Position numbers and translations under genes: made by a program
Shown here: piece by piece, positions 1 through 10,259 of the stretch
Numbering within the stretch: position 1 is the first letter of the stretch
How the letters are laid out: every line of letters starts with the position of its first letter
Origin: Macrophomina tecta
Taxonomy: Eukaryota > Ascomycota > Dothideomycetes > Botryosphaeriales > Botryosphaeriaceae
Assembly (NCBI GenBank): GCA_024180945.1
Contig: JAKSGN010000041.1
Coordinates: forward strand, 2,232,001-2,296,000
DNA: 64,000 bases
Direction: 5' to 3'
The notes under the pieces: generated by a model
Database searches by the model: none
The model's input: the letters and a program-made list of their open reading frames with translations, nothing else
Told to the model about the DNA's origin: nothing

Positions 1-518
1 AGAGAGGAAAAAGGCCAAGTTAACAACATCCAGGGTGATTGGGGTATCTAGCGACGGTTCGGGCGAGCACACTGGTATATATCATGCTACATATATCTAT
101 GGCTTTGTGATTTCACGGGGTCTACGGATTTTCCGCTTCCAAACTCTAGAGATAGTATTATATTTGAGCTTGCAATTAATGGACCATGCCCGAGCTTTGA
201 ACCCATAACAACGCCCAGAATTGCTCACAATGAATCAAATGCTTTTGGTGAATCCCTCTGAACGGTCGGTACAACCTTGAAAGGACTTGTTGCTGTGCAG
301 AGCGCTTGGCTGAAGCGTGATGACTGGAATGGCTGAGGTGATTGCCACCCATATACCTGTGCAAAGCCTTGATTCCGACTCGGGCATGCTCTCCTCACTC
401 GCCATCTTCAAGTTCTCTCCTCCGCTTTCCCTCAAGCGCTGCCTTGGTATCATCATAGTATCGTTCGCAAACGGGTCGCGCCGCCTTTGTGCAAATGCGG
501 CTCAATGTAAGAGCGAGA
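1..518. other. Left-edge intergenic sequence
   Basis: I see no convincing gene here. Short open frames on both strands lack recognisable motifs and overlap one another. The right end is presumably the 3' untranslated region of the RPC10 gene on the minus strand. Confidence 0.4.
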
Positions 519-817
519 TTACCGCGCTTCGAACTGGACCATCCTACATTGCGCGCGTCAGCTGGCGCCGCACTGTACGCATCCCATGGATCCAGCCTGT
601 AACAAAAATCGCCTCACCTGTTGGTCCGCTCCTTGTACAGCACACGGTGACCGCACTCGCGGCACATGATCTGATCACCACGGCGGAGCACTACCTTCGC
701 GTCGCAGTCGCCGCACAGGTAGGCGACGGGCTTGGTCGTGTCCTCGAAGGCGACGGAGCCTGAGTTCTGGTTGCCGGCGCCGGAGCCGCTGGGCGGGGGT
801 TGGTAGGCTTGCGACAT
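519..817 (-). CDS. RPC10: RNA polymerases I, II and III common subunit RPABC4 (Rpb12/Rpc10)
   Basis: Smallest zinc-binding subunit shared by all three nuclear RNA polymerases; it sits in the Rpb3-Rpb10-Rpb11 assembly platform. Two exons on the minus strand: 618..817 and 519..543, split by a 74-nt GT-AG intron (544..617). The join restores an Arg codon (AG|G) and adds the universally conserved C-terminal tail MVQFEAR; without it the frame stops early at TNR. The spliced product is 74 aa, close to the family size. A CxxC pair (YLCGDC) and a second CxxC (MCRECG) form the zinc ribbon, followed by the conserved RVLYKERT motif. The first 25 residues are a Gly/Ser/Pro-rich extension, variable in fungi. 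The gene diverges from NAR1. Confidence 0.95.
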
Positions 818-1315
818 TACTGTAGATTCCGCGGTGGTATTTGGTATGGCAGGGAGAGCGTTTGAGTTTTTGCGCGAGGGTAGAGGTCGGGCGGAAGAAA
901 GCTGGCAGAAAGTTCGGGGCTCGGTGGTGGTGAAAGAAGAGATGCGGCCGCCGGCGGGCGAAGAGCACGGCGCCTTACCCGGCAGGGCAGGCGGTCAGGC
1001 GGAAAGGCTGCTTAGAAACGAAGACTTATCGATAGGCCGACGTCGGCGTTCGTCCGCCACCGCAATCGCAGGCGCGCGATGACATAGCGTCTTGTGTCTC
1101 GAATTGCTTTCTCCGGTGCGCGGAATTACTGAAGAGCTGCGCTGTGCATAAGTTTCTTTGCGTTTGTCAGCGCCACTTCTCCTCCGACGTCCATTCCATG
1201 TCGCAGCCACTTTCGTTTCTTACAGCTTTTGTGGACTGAGAAAACGCGCGCCCGGCCACTGCTGCTGTTCTTCTCTCTGTCCTTGCCGCTGTCCCACTTC
1301 CGACGGCTGCCCACC
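818..1315. promoter_or_regulatory. Divergent promoter between RPC10 and NAR1
   Basis: About 500 bp lie between two divergent start codons, so the region must hold both promoters and leaders. The NAR1 side is CT-rich just before its ATG, as is usual for fungal leaders. I recognise no specific regulatory site. Confidence 0.5.
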
Positions 1316-3329
1316 ATGAGCGCCATCCTCTCCGCCGATGACCTGAACGACTTCATATCTCCCGGCGTCGCCTGCATAAAGCCGATCGAAACCATACCGG
1401 CAAACTCCGAGGATGCTTCTGTGAGCGATCCGCCTATGAATTCTCTCAGAGCAGTGCACTAATTGCTGTGACTGGTAGAATCCATACGAAGTTACGACCG
1501 AGGACAAAGTCGCCGCCTCCAACCCGCCGCCTGCACAAATCTCGCTGACAGATTGCCTCGCCTGCTCCGGTTGCGTGACCTCCGCCGAAGCAGTGCTCGT
1601 CTCTCTGCAGTCGCACACCGAAGTCCTGAACACTCTCGACTCGTATGCGGAGTTGACACCGCCGTGGTTGGCAAAGGAGCACGCGAATGGGACGCACAAC
1701 GGTCTCAGTGGCGGCTTGAATGGCACCAGTGGCGAGGGCAAGATATTCGTCGCTAGCGTCAGTCCCCAGGCGCGCGCAAGCATAGCGGCAACATATGGTA
1801 CCAGCGAGCGTGAGGCAGGTTACATGATCGAGCAGCTGCTGAGCGGGCCGCAAGGTGTACGGAGCGGCGGCCCGCACGGTAGCGGATTTACCTGGATCAT
1901 CGACACCAATACGGTGCGGGAGGCGGCCTTGGTCCTCGCCGCTGACGAGGTGGTATCCGCGCTCTCAAATCCCTCGACTCCGGCGCCCGGTGAAGAAGGG
2001 TCCGCCTCCGTGGTACCGAAGAAACCAATCCTCACGTCCGCATGTCCCGGCTGGATTTGCTACGCCGAAAAGACGCATCCCTACGTCCTCCCACACCTCT
2101 CACGCATGAAGTCTCCTCAGGCCCTCGCTGGCACCCTGATCAAGTCTGTACTATACCGCAAATACGGCATTCCACCTGACAAAGTTTGGCATCTGGCCGT
2201 GATGCCCTGCTTCGACAAGAAGCTCGAAGCCAGCCGTTCCGAACTGACCTCCTTCGCCTGGCTCCCCTCGTCCTCCTCAGATCCCGTGCGCGACGTTGAC
2301 TGCGTAATTACTGCCCGCGAACTCCTCATGCTCGCCCAGAGCCGTGACATCCGCTTCCCCTCTCTCCCTGGCAAACCCCTCCCGCGCTCCCAGCGCCCCC
2401 GCTTCCCCGACCGCGCACTCGACGCCTTCCTCTTTCCTCCGCGCCGTCGTCCGGGCGTCAAGAATGGCGACGCCGTGGCCGGATCTAGCGGAGGCTACCT
2501 GTACCACATTATGCAGACGTTCGCGGCGCAACATCCAGGATCGACGCTGCATGTCGAGCGCGGCCGCAACGCTGACGTCGTCGAGTACTTGCTCAAGGGC
2601 GAGGGCGGCAACACGCTCGTCAAGACGGCGCGCTTCTACGGGTTCAGAAACATCCAAAACTTGGTCAGGCGACTAAAACCAGCGCGCGCGAGTAGGATGC
2701 CTGGAGCACGGACGGGTGTGGCGAGGAGACCCGGCGGTGTTGCGGCCGCCGCGAAGGCTGGTGGCGGTGCAGATGCGGAGTATGCGTACGTCGAGGTCAT
2801 GGCTTGTCCGGGGGGTTGCACGAATGGCGGTGGGCAGATCAAGGTGGGCGATTTGGCCGAGGTGCGGGCGATGGGTACAGGGAATCCGAGGGAGGTGATG
2901 GAGGATGGCGTGCTGCCGAAGAAGGCGGGCCCGCAGGAGCAGAAGGAGTGGTTGAGGAAGGTGGATGAGGCATATTTCTCTGCTTCGTCGGCATCGGAGT
3001 ACGAGGAGGAGGAATATGATTCGGCAGAGCAGATGATGGAGTTGGATGTGAGGGATGATGATGATGACGCTATGGATGTGGATTCTGCGTCGCCGGCTGT
3101 CACGAATGGGAATGGGCATCGGCTGAAGCAGGAGGATCTCGTCAATGGCATCTCGCCGGCCCGTGTCCATGGGTTCTTGAACCATTGGAGCGCGGTTACC
3201 GGCGTTGGGATCGACGATCTAACAAAGACGAGCTACAGGAAGGTGGAGAGCGACGTGGGCAAGGCGAAGAAGGCCAGTGATGTTGAGAGGGTAGCTGGAT
3301 TGGCCAGTACGATCGGTGGTGGATGGTAA
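1316..3329 (+). CDS. NAR1: Cytosolic Fe-S cluster assembly factor Nar1
   Basis: Iron-only-hydrogenase-like protein of the cytosolic iron-sulfur assembly (CIA) machinery, which hands Fe-S clusters from the Cfd1-Nbp35 scaffold to the targeting complex. Two exons, 1316..1420 and 1479..3329 (intron 1421..1478), give 651 aa. Exon 1 begins [20 protein letters not shown], with Cys20 as in the yeast protein; exon 2 supplies Cys61, Cys64 and Cys67 (DCLACSGC), completing the N-terminal cluster site. The C-terminal cluster cysteines are visible in ACPGW, MPCFDKK and [12 protein letters not shown]. The chain ends in Trp, the conserved terminal residue of Nar1. At 651 aa it is longer than yeast Nar1 (491); the excess is largely an acidic, low-complexity insert near residues 540-590. 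The stop codon lies in a duplicated 21-bp unit (see findings). Confidence 0.95.
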
Positions 3330-3356
3330 ATTGTTGGTGGTGGATGGTAAATTGTT
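3315..3356 (+). repeat. 21-bp perfect tandem duplication over the NAR1 stop codon
   Basis: Two identical 21-bp units (3315..3335 and 3336..3356) each contain the end of NAR1, encoding Gly-Gly-Trp-stop in the same frame. The first unit supplies the functional stop. Confidence 0.9.
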
Positions 3357-4945
3357 GGTGTGAGACGCGTGATCTTTGGTAGGGAGGCAGAAGGAAAAAG
3401 GAGGATACAGGGATCTGGGCGAACAAGCATGTATTGGGCATTTCTGGCTTTGCATAGGGGCTTCTTGACTTTTCTGGATGAGTACATGGGACAGTGTTAG
3501 TAGGAGGCGCTTAGGGAGTCCCTTGCGTAGAATGATAGGGGAAGGAGGCTCGCTTGTTTTTTTTTTTTTTTTTTTTTTTTTTGGAATACCCTGTAGAAGG
3601 AATCTGCATTTCTAGCCGTGCAATAACGGAGCTAGAAAAGTGCACTGGGAAATATAGGCACGGGCGAGGTATGGTAGGCACGGCTTGCGGATTGGAAACC
3701 TTCGCGGCGCCTCACAGTGAAACTGACTCACATCACCCTTTGCTAAATGTCATGCAATCAATCGAGGAAAGAAGCGGATTGAATCGAGAAGTGCCCGCCA
3801 CTCACGGGAAAAGATGTGATCCTGTCAGTTAGAACGTCCGATGTTCCAAGCGTTTTCGGTGGCTGTCACGCGGAAATGTGTGGAAAACGCTGCAGCAAAG
3901 CATCTGACCGCCCACGCGATTGAAAAAATCAGGCATCCTGCGAGATCTGTCCAGTGAGCAATGACCGCCGTGTTATCACGTTCTTGTGGGGAGTAGAAGC
4001 ATTCGTCTGGATATGAATGTCTAGAGAGAGTAGTGACGTGTGCGTCTGGATGAAAGCGTCTACTCCCTATGCATATCTCTGTAGTGTTGTAACAGAAAAT
4101 TTAGCAGAGGAATCTGTTTGCAGTGCGCGGGATTCTGTCGTCCGCGTGTCGTCGAGGAAAACGTAGTGAGATCCCTGAGATTAGAAAGCCGGGACATGGG
4201 TTCGGGCAGCCTTATTCCATTCTAATCGAGGGCGGATAGTCGGTTGTCGGGCATGTTGGGGACTTCTAATTGAATCTTTTGCAACCCAATTTGCAGTTCG
4301 AAGTCATTGATGATATGACAGCGGCCACAAACACTAATCGAGTGGGCCAAGAAGACATGGAAAGGTGATTGATGAAAGGAGATGGATATGGAAAGGAGAG
4401 AGAAACCCCTTTGGAAGGATGACTTCATCAGAACAGGTCTGGAGCATACAGATTCTGAAAGCCGAAACTGTAAGACTTAAAAGAATACTCCGAGGCCAAA
4501 CAATCGTGAAACGAAAGATATGTTGACAGTGAGATAAATAGGATAACAAGCACAATACACTAGCTATTAGGCCAGAGAGCGCGGAAGAGATCGCATCAAA
4601 TTTTCCGGGCCCGCTGGTGGATTCCTTGTTGAGGCTTCAGGCGCTTCATTTGAGCCCGCGCTGAGTGACGCCATTCTCTGGATATTGCGGACTTGGCGTG
4701 ACTGACACAAGACTGTGGTAGGAGGGATTGATTAACAAGTGGATGCACCTTGCGCGTAGCGGCCATTAGACTCAATAACCATCCAGCAGATCCGCGAGTA
4801 GGGCGAAAGAGAACCCAATCGGCAGAATCAGTCAGCCAGCTTCCGATGCCTGATTCGTGGAGTAGAAGTCCGCCGGGGCATCCTTGAGACGGCGTATTCG
4901 GCGGTATGATTGGAATGTTTCGTTGCCAAGTCCCTCCAAATTACT
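3357..4945. other. Intergenic region with a T26 tract
   Basis: No convincing gene. A run of 26 T occupies 3557..3582. The remaining sequence is AT-richer than the flanking genes, and its short open frames show no motif. It covers the NAR1 3' end and the downstream flank of the small minus-strand ORF. Confidence 0.5.
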
Positions 4946-5143
4946 TCAGTCGCAGTCCTTTTCGGGGTCAAGCCTCCAACTGCGCTTTTCCATGCACTTC
5001 AAGCAGAGATGCACGGTTAAGACGATGTCATCCGAATCAAAACTTGGGCAAACGGTGTCATCCTTCCGCTCCCGGCAGCGATAGTAGCTTTTCGTCGGTC
5101 GGGTGCATCCGCAGTTGTAGGTGGCTTTGTAGCCCTTGCACAT
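4946..5143 (-). CDS. Small cysteine-rich hypothetical protein
   Basis: A 65-aa open frame starting MCKGYKATYNCGC. It has nine cysteines in an ordered spacing: one right after the start Met, then CGC, an isolated Cys, a Cys-Pro, CLKC and a Cys two residues from the end. The frame stays open 62 codons further upstream, but that extension is Ser/Pro-rich and lacks cysteines, so I prefer the internal Met. The pattern MC-x8-CG resembles a loose class of short fungal proteins of unknown role, and a similar ORF occurs at 44562..44771. No signal peptide is seen; if real it is probably a small intracellular metal- or disulfide-binding protein. An unspliced short ORF of this type could still be chance. 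Confidence 0.45.
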   Translation of the reverse strand: MCKGYKATYNCGCTRPTKSYYRCRERKDDTVCPSFDSDDIVLTVHLCLKCMEKRSWRLDPEKDCD

Positions 5144-5860
5144 GCTGGGTAACGGAGAGGTGGACCGGGAATTCCGAGAGAACGTCCGTAGCGGCCCGGA
5201 AGGGATTCGTAAAAGCAGATTTGGACCGAGTGTGCTGCTCTCTTGCAGAGTTGGGCTCCGCAGATGATTATGAAGGCTGGAGCGGTGAGTTGGGGCCGAG
5301 GGAGGAAAAGGTGGGAGTGTTGAGAGCAAGGTGCTTTTAATCCTCCGGGAGAGCAGAGCTTGCGACAGGCTGGACCCTTTGAAACATAGGGCTGATGGGT
5401 GAACGGGGTTTAAGCGCTCAGGCTGAGATAGCTACGCACGCCTTCTGGTCAATGAAATGACGCAGGCAGACATTGACCATGCTTAGGAGAGAAAGATGCG
5501 CGCATCCAAATTTCTGGCATCCGACGCAATTGCCGAAGATGGAGGCCCGGTGGCTGGGGCCGACGCGTGCGGCGAGAACGGAGCCATGCCGGCGGAGATC
5601 CTCGCACACCAGGGAGCCCGAGGAGCAGCGTGCCGGAGGCGTGGCAGCTCGAGTGCGGATGGACGAGGTCTGGCGAGCGCGCATCGCAGCAGCTCCCGCC
5701 GCGGCGCTAGTGACGTAGCGGGACTAGCGGTGGCCCGAGCTCAAATTTCGAAAGCTGCTCGAGCTGGGCGCGACATCTGCCTCTGCCTGTGCCCGCCGCC
5801 GCAACCACCCACCGACCCTCCACCCTCCTCTACTGCTCCAGCCGCCCGCAGTCGCCCAGC
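5144..5860. other. Upstream region of the SmF gene
   Basis: This is GC-rich sequence whose right end must be the SmF promoter and CT/C-rich leader. A minus-strand frame at 5418..5684 contains several cysteines including CVGC, but it has no clear start context or family motif, so I do not call it a gene. Confidence 0.4.
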
Positions 5861-6345
5861 ATGAGTGTACGCTCCTGCCGCCCGTGCAATGGCTCGCCGC
5901 GCTAACTTCCGCAGGCCTTTATGCCCGTCAACCCGCGCCCCATGCTCCTCGCTCTGTACGTCGTCCGCCCGCATGCCGCCTCGCCTGCGCGCCGCGCCCA
6001 GCCCCTCCCCAACGCGTCGTCGCTTTTCTAACAATATCCGTCGGAGCAGAGTGGGCAAGGAGATCCGCGTTCGTCTCAAGTGGGGCTACACCGAGTACAC
6101 GGGCGCCCTCGTCAGCGCCGACAGCTACATGAACCTGCAGCTCACCAACACCGAGGAGTTCATCAACGGTGAGAGCCAGGGCACGCTGGGTCAGGTTCTC
6201 ATCCGGTATACTTCCACGCTCTCTCGGCTCTGTTTGCACTACAAGCTGACGCTTCTCGTTTGCCAGCTGTAACAACGTCCTCTGGATCTCTGCCAAGGAC
6301 GCCGGGGAAGGAGGCAAGTCGAATGACACGGAAATGAGCGGTTGA
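5861..6345 (+). CDS. SMX3: Small nuclear ribonucleoprotein F (SmF)
   Basis: Core Sm-ring protein of the U1, U2, U4 and U5 spliceosomal snRNPs. Four exons: 5861..5866, 5915..5955, 6050..6205 and 6267..6345. The first exon encodes only Met-Ser. Joining gives 93 aa beginning MSAFMPVNPRPMLLAL, the SmF signature start. The Sm1 motif includes VRLKWGYTEYTGALVSAD and YMNLQL, and the Sm2 motif reads GQVLIRCNNVLWI, with the conserved Arg-Cys-Asn split by the last intron. Branch points are visible (TTCTAAC before exon 3, GCTGAC before exon 4). The tail GEGGKSNDTEMSG is short and polar, as in other fungal SmF proteins. The gene is convergent with RTP1. Confidence 0.95.
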
Positions 6346-6803
6346 TTGATTACACCGGGTGATCGCAGGTGGCATTATTGAGTGGGTGGCTGCCGATAAC
6401 AGCAAAGACTTGCCCTACAGGTTTCGTTGATGGGGATGGCATCGCTCGTGCGAAGAGAGCTCGCGGCGAGACGAACAACAAACCAACCCTCGACCTTGGG
6501 TTCGGCTTTTGCATCACCCTCGCCCGTGAGCACGGCAATAACGATGCCGAAGCCCGGTCAAGAACTGCCTCAGATGCGTCGAGTGGTTCCGTGGTATTTC
6601 TCAGTGGCATTGAGATTGGTTATGATGGTTCCCCGACCTGCTTTCGGAAAAGCATGCCTTGTATGGAGTTATACGGTCATCGGAAAATGATACCATAATT
6701 GAGAGAGGTCTGATCAGTGGATCACGACTTGATCCTTGTAATTGAGGGACTTCCGACGTGCTTTTTTTTTTGTCGGCTTCAGCTCCTCTATAGCCGCAAT
6801 AGC
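6346..6803. other. Convergent 3' intergenic region
   Basis: The region lies between the 3' ends of the SmF gene (+) and RTP1 (-). Plus-strand open frames here and over RTP1 have no motif. It presumably holds both 3' untranslated regions. Confidence 0.5.
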
Positions 6804-9800
6804 CTACTCGACTTCCTCAATCACAAGTTTTCTCCCGCCCTCTCTACTAGCGGGCTCCCCAGACCCCACGTTCACGCTCAATCCTCTCAGCCCTCCCAAT
6901 CCCAGATCATCCGTTATATGTCCCGCCAACGTCCCATCCCCCTTGACTCCTAGTGCCTTCTTCATGCGCCATGTCTCCAGCGCCTCCAGCACCTCCGCCG
7001 CATGCCCCTTCACGATTGCATCACCGTCCTGGTCCCTTGCCCAACCAACCACACTCTCAATCTGCTCCCACTTACTCGGCGCTAACCACGCCCCCTCCGT
7101 CACCTGCCCACCCTCATCGTGCACCTTGTCCAGGGCCTTCACCAACCCATATACCACCAACACAGCCGCCCTCCGCAAAATAGCATGCGTCTCATCCACC
7201 TCCAGCACCAAACTCGACACTGCAACATCCACCCCCGCTTCTACCGTCTCCCTTTGCAAGCAAGCCAGCGTCCCAGGCTCCTCCACAACCGTCGTAAAGA
7301 CACTCAGCGCCAGCGCCCGCAACCTCACATCCTCCTCGAGCCCGGTATCGCTCCAACCTTCGACAATTCCCGAAAGCATCGCTGCGTCCCGCTTATCCTG
7401 CTCACTCTCTTCCTCCTCTTCGCCCAGCAGCCGCGGATCGACCGGCACCTCCCCTCCCCATGCCCTCTCCGCATCGCGCCGCTTGCGCTCCTCTAGCCTC
7501 GCAGCGCGTTCGCGCGCCTTCTTTTCCTTCGCCCTGTTCCCGCGCCGCGACGCCACCGCTGCCATGGCGCCTGCGATTTTCTGCACAACGGTGCGCGCGA
7601 CATCCGAGGACGACACGCCCAGACCATCACTCACCCCCCCTCCTCTCCGCGTATCCTCCACCACCCGGCCCAGCACCTCACCCACCCGCAGCCGAGTCTC
7701 CAACCCGCCCTCTTCGCCGGCGTCCACGAACGCGTCGAGCAGCAGCTTCCCCGCCACGAGGCGCACGTCGCGCGACGCGAGCGCCGCGAGCGTCTTGAGG
7801 GCGTGCAGGTGGACGTACTCGTCGGGGTCGGGCAGTGCAGTGCGCAGCAGGAGGAGGGTGAGTTGGGGGATGTCGATGGCGGGGGAGCGGGCCGTGGTGA
7901 GTGTGGTGATGGCGGAGAGGGCGGAGGCGCGGAGGGGAGCGTTGGGCGAGGTGAGGTCGGTGAGGGCTGTGGTGAGGAGGGCTTTGTCAGAGGTGGTGGA
8001 GGAGGGGTTGGTCGTGGTGGCTGTGGTGGACGGCGGATGTGGGATGTGCAGAAGGTTGGAGATGATGTTTGTGAGATTTGCGGCGGCCATGGAGGCAGAG
8101 GGGGGGAGGTCGCTCCCGGGGTCGGGGTTGCGGAGGCTTTCGAGGGTGGGCAGGACGGAGGAGAGAGTTGCGGATGTCCGTGTGGTGGGGCGGAATTTGG
8201 GAGCGGAGATGAGGGTGTTGAGGAGACTCAGGGCTACAGGAAGTACTTCATTCGAGTCGACTTCGGCCAGAGCATCGGGTTCTTTCTGCGCTCTGTCATT
8301 TTGAGATTTCTGCTGGACAATGTTGCTCAGGCCAGCGTAGGTCGCTTTTCGTAGATCTTCGGAGTGCTTCTTCATGGTTTTGTTGGATTCAGCCCATTCG
8401 TCCAAAAGCTGCTTGACGAGCTCAATCATGTTGTCTGGGTCTGCTGCAAGTTTGTCTTTGTACTTCTCCAACATGGCCATAACGAGCTTCGCGATGATTA
8501 GGGATTGGAGCGGGTCTTCCTCTGACGAAGTTTCCAGCCTGAATGGAGCGCCAGCAGCGAGAGAGCGGGGGGCAAGCCAGCGTCTACTCAATCGGACGAA
8601 CAGTTCTCCAATATCCTGATCCTCGACACCATTAGTAGACAGGATGTCTTGATAGCTTGCTATTCTCTGCTCTACTTTGCCCATCTGCTCAATCACGTTG
8701 AAGCCATCGTCAAAAGACTTCTTGCCCAGGCCTCGGACTTCGACGCCACCTTCACTTCCAGGTGCATAGATCCAGGCTGGCGGCCCATCCCAAAGAAGGT
8801 TCACTGCCAACATTTCCAGTTGTTCAGCTCCAGCACCCAGGCGGAAGAAAGTCTCGAGCAGCTTCCAGGATGCATCTCTCCAGAAGTGATCCACCGGATG
8901 GTTTTTGGCGTAGTTGAGCAGAGACCATAGCGGAAGCATTAAACGGCTGACCAGTCGCTTCGTCAGTCCAGGGCTGGGGTGAGACGTAAGGAGAGTGAAA
9001 AGGCGGCTGAGTGCGGCCTTCAAGTCCTGTTCAACCACAATGCTCTGGGATGAAATCTGATTTTTAGCCTTCCTGCTAATTTGATCCGCAGATGGACCGA
9101 TGTTGTTTAGCAAAGGCTCCGCGAAGAGACGCCAGCCAACGGTGCCAGGTGCGCCGATAGCTCTCTTTCCGAGGATACCATTGCCGATGATTAGCGCAGC
9201 TGCCTTGCTGAGCTCCGGACCTTCATCGCCATCTAACATCGAGAGTAGTTGCGGTGCAAGGACTGTAAAGTAAGACTCCGCTCCCATAGAGCTTGGAACG
9301 GATGAGAGGAGTCTGCATGCTTGATTCAAGGCATCTAGAGGCAGTGCAGGACCTTTAGTCCTGTCATGGGGTTCCATTTGTTGCTGTGTTTGCGGATATG
9401 AGGAAGCGATGAACTCGATAGCATGGCGCACACCACCAGGGCGAAGTGGTATGAGCGAAAGCTGCTTAGATAACTCAATTTTGAGCCATGGCGGAGTTGT
9501 GGGCTGCAAAAGATAGGTGAGGAGTGGCATTGCAGACGATACTGGCGTTCTGAAGTGTGTCAGTATGCGTCTCACTGATTTTCACTTTTCGGTGAGCACC
9601 AGAAAAAAAAAAAAAAAAAAAGAACAAACTCACTTGTTTATCAGATCCACAAAGACTTTTTCATCTTTTGTGCTATGGATGTGGTCTTCAAGGCCAGGTG
9701 AAAACGCCAGCTCTCCCGCGCCAGCGACGACATCAGCTAGGATACGCTCTCTAATCAGAGGCGCAAGTCCTGCAGTGGGATCCTCGTATATTTTGCTTAG

Positions 9801-10259
9801 GGTACTGATGATTTCACGCAATATTTCAATGTCTCTGGCGCCATTCGGCGTGGACTCTCTCAGGTCTGGAATCATGGAACGAGGGCGATGCTTTGTTGCG
9901 ATACCAGGCGATAATGATGGAAGAATTCCGCGGGTTGCAACTAGATCCAAAAGGCCGTACAGCGTTTTCCTCGAGTCTTCATCGTACTCGCCTTCAGCGT
10001 TGCTTGGTGTGTATTGCTGATGGACTATGTCTGCCTCATGTATCCGAAGCAAATGATATGAAGCCGTTAACAACACGTCCTTATGAGCATCCGAAGTGCG
10101 GGAAAGCTCGGCATTATTGCTCAGGCGAACTACGATGTCATCGTTCCCTAAAACTCCTCAGCAGATGGCTCCGGAGCTGGGCGGACAGTGTTTACCACGC
10201 TCCCAGGCAGGAGCAAGGAATTTCCGAGCCGCGTCGAGCTCATCCCTCAAGGCCGACAT
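6804..10259 (-). CDS. RTP1: RNA polymerase II assembly/import factor Rtp1 (TANGO6 family)
   Basis: HEAT-like repeat protein related to yeast Rtp1 and animal TANGO6; in yeast it is required for assembly and nuclear import of RNA polymerase II. Three exons on the minus strand: 10196..10259, 9634..10147 and 6804..9549. The introns are 10148..10195 and 9550..9633, the second containing an A19 run on the plus strand. The joined frame is 1107 aa starting MSALRDELDAARKFL. A conserved LRPGGVRHAIEFI segment lies near the exon 3 start. The central RTP1_C1-like domain includes RASALSAITTL and LPDPDEYVHLHALKTLAAL. The C-terminal RTP1_C2-like part includes DGDAIVKGHAAEVLEALETW. Between them is a charged linker rich in Arg, Lys and Glu. 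I recognised the family from these segments, not from a search. Confidence 0.8.
9603..9621 (+). repeat. A19 homopolymer inside RTP1 intron 2
   Basis: A run of 19 A on the plus strand reads as a poly-T tract in the transcript, between the donor at 9633 and the acceptor at 9550. Confidence 0.9.

Noticed and set aside
6742..8304. 520-codon plus-strand frame
   Set aside because: It is antisense to RTP1 exon 3, which has clear family motifs; the antisense translation is Ser/Ala-rich and motif-free.
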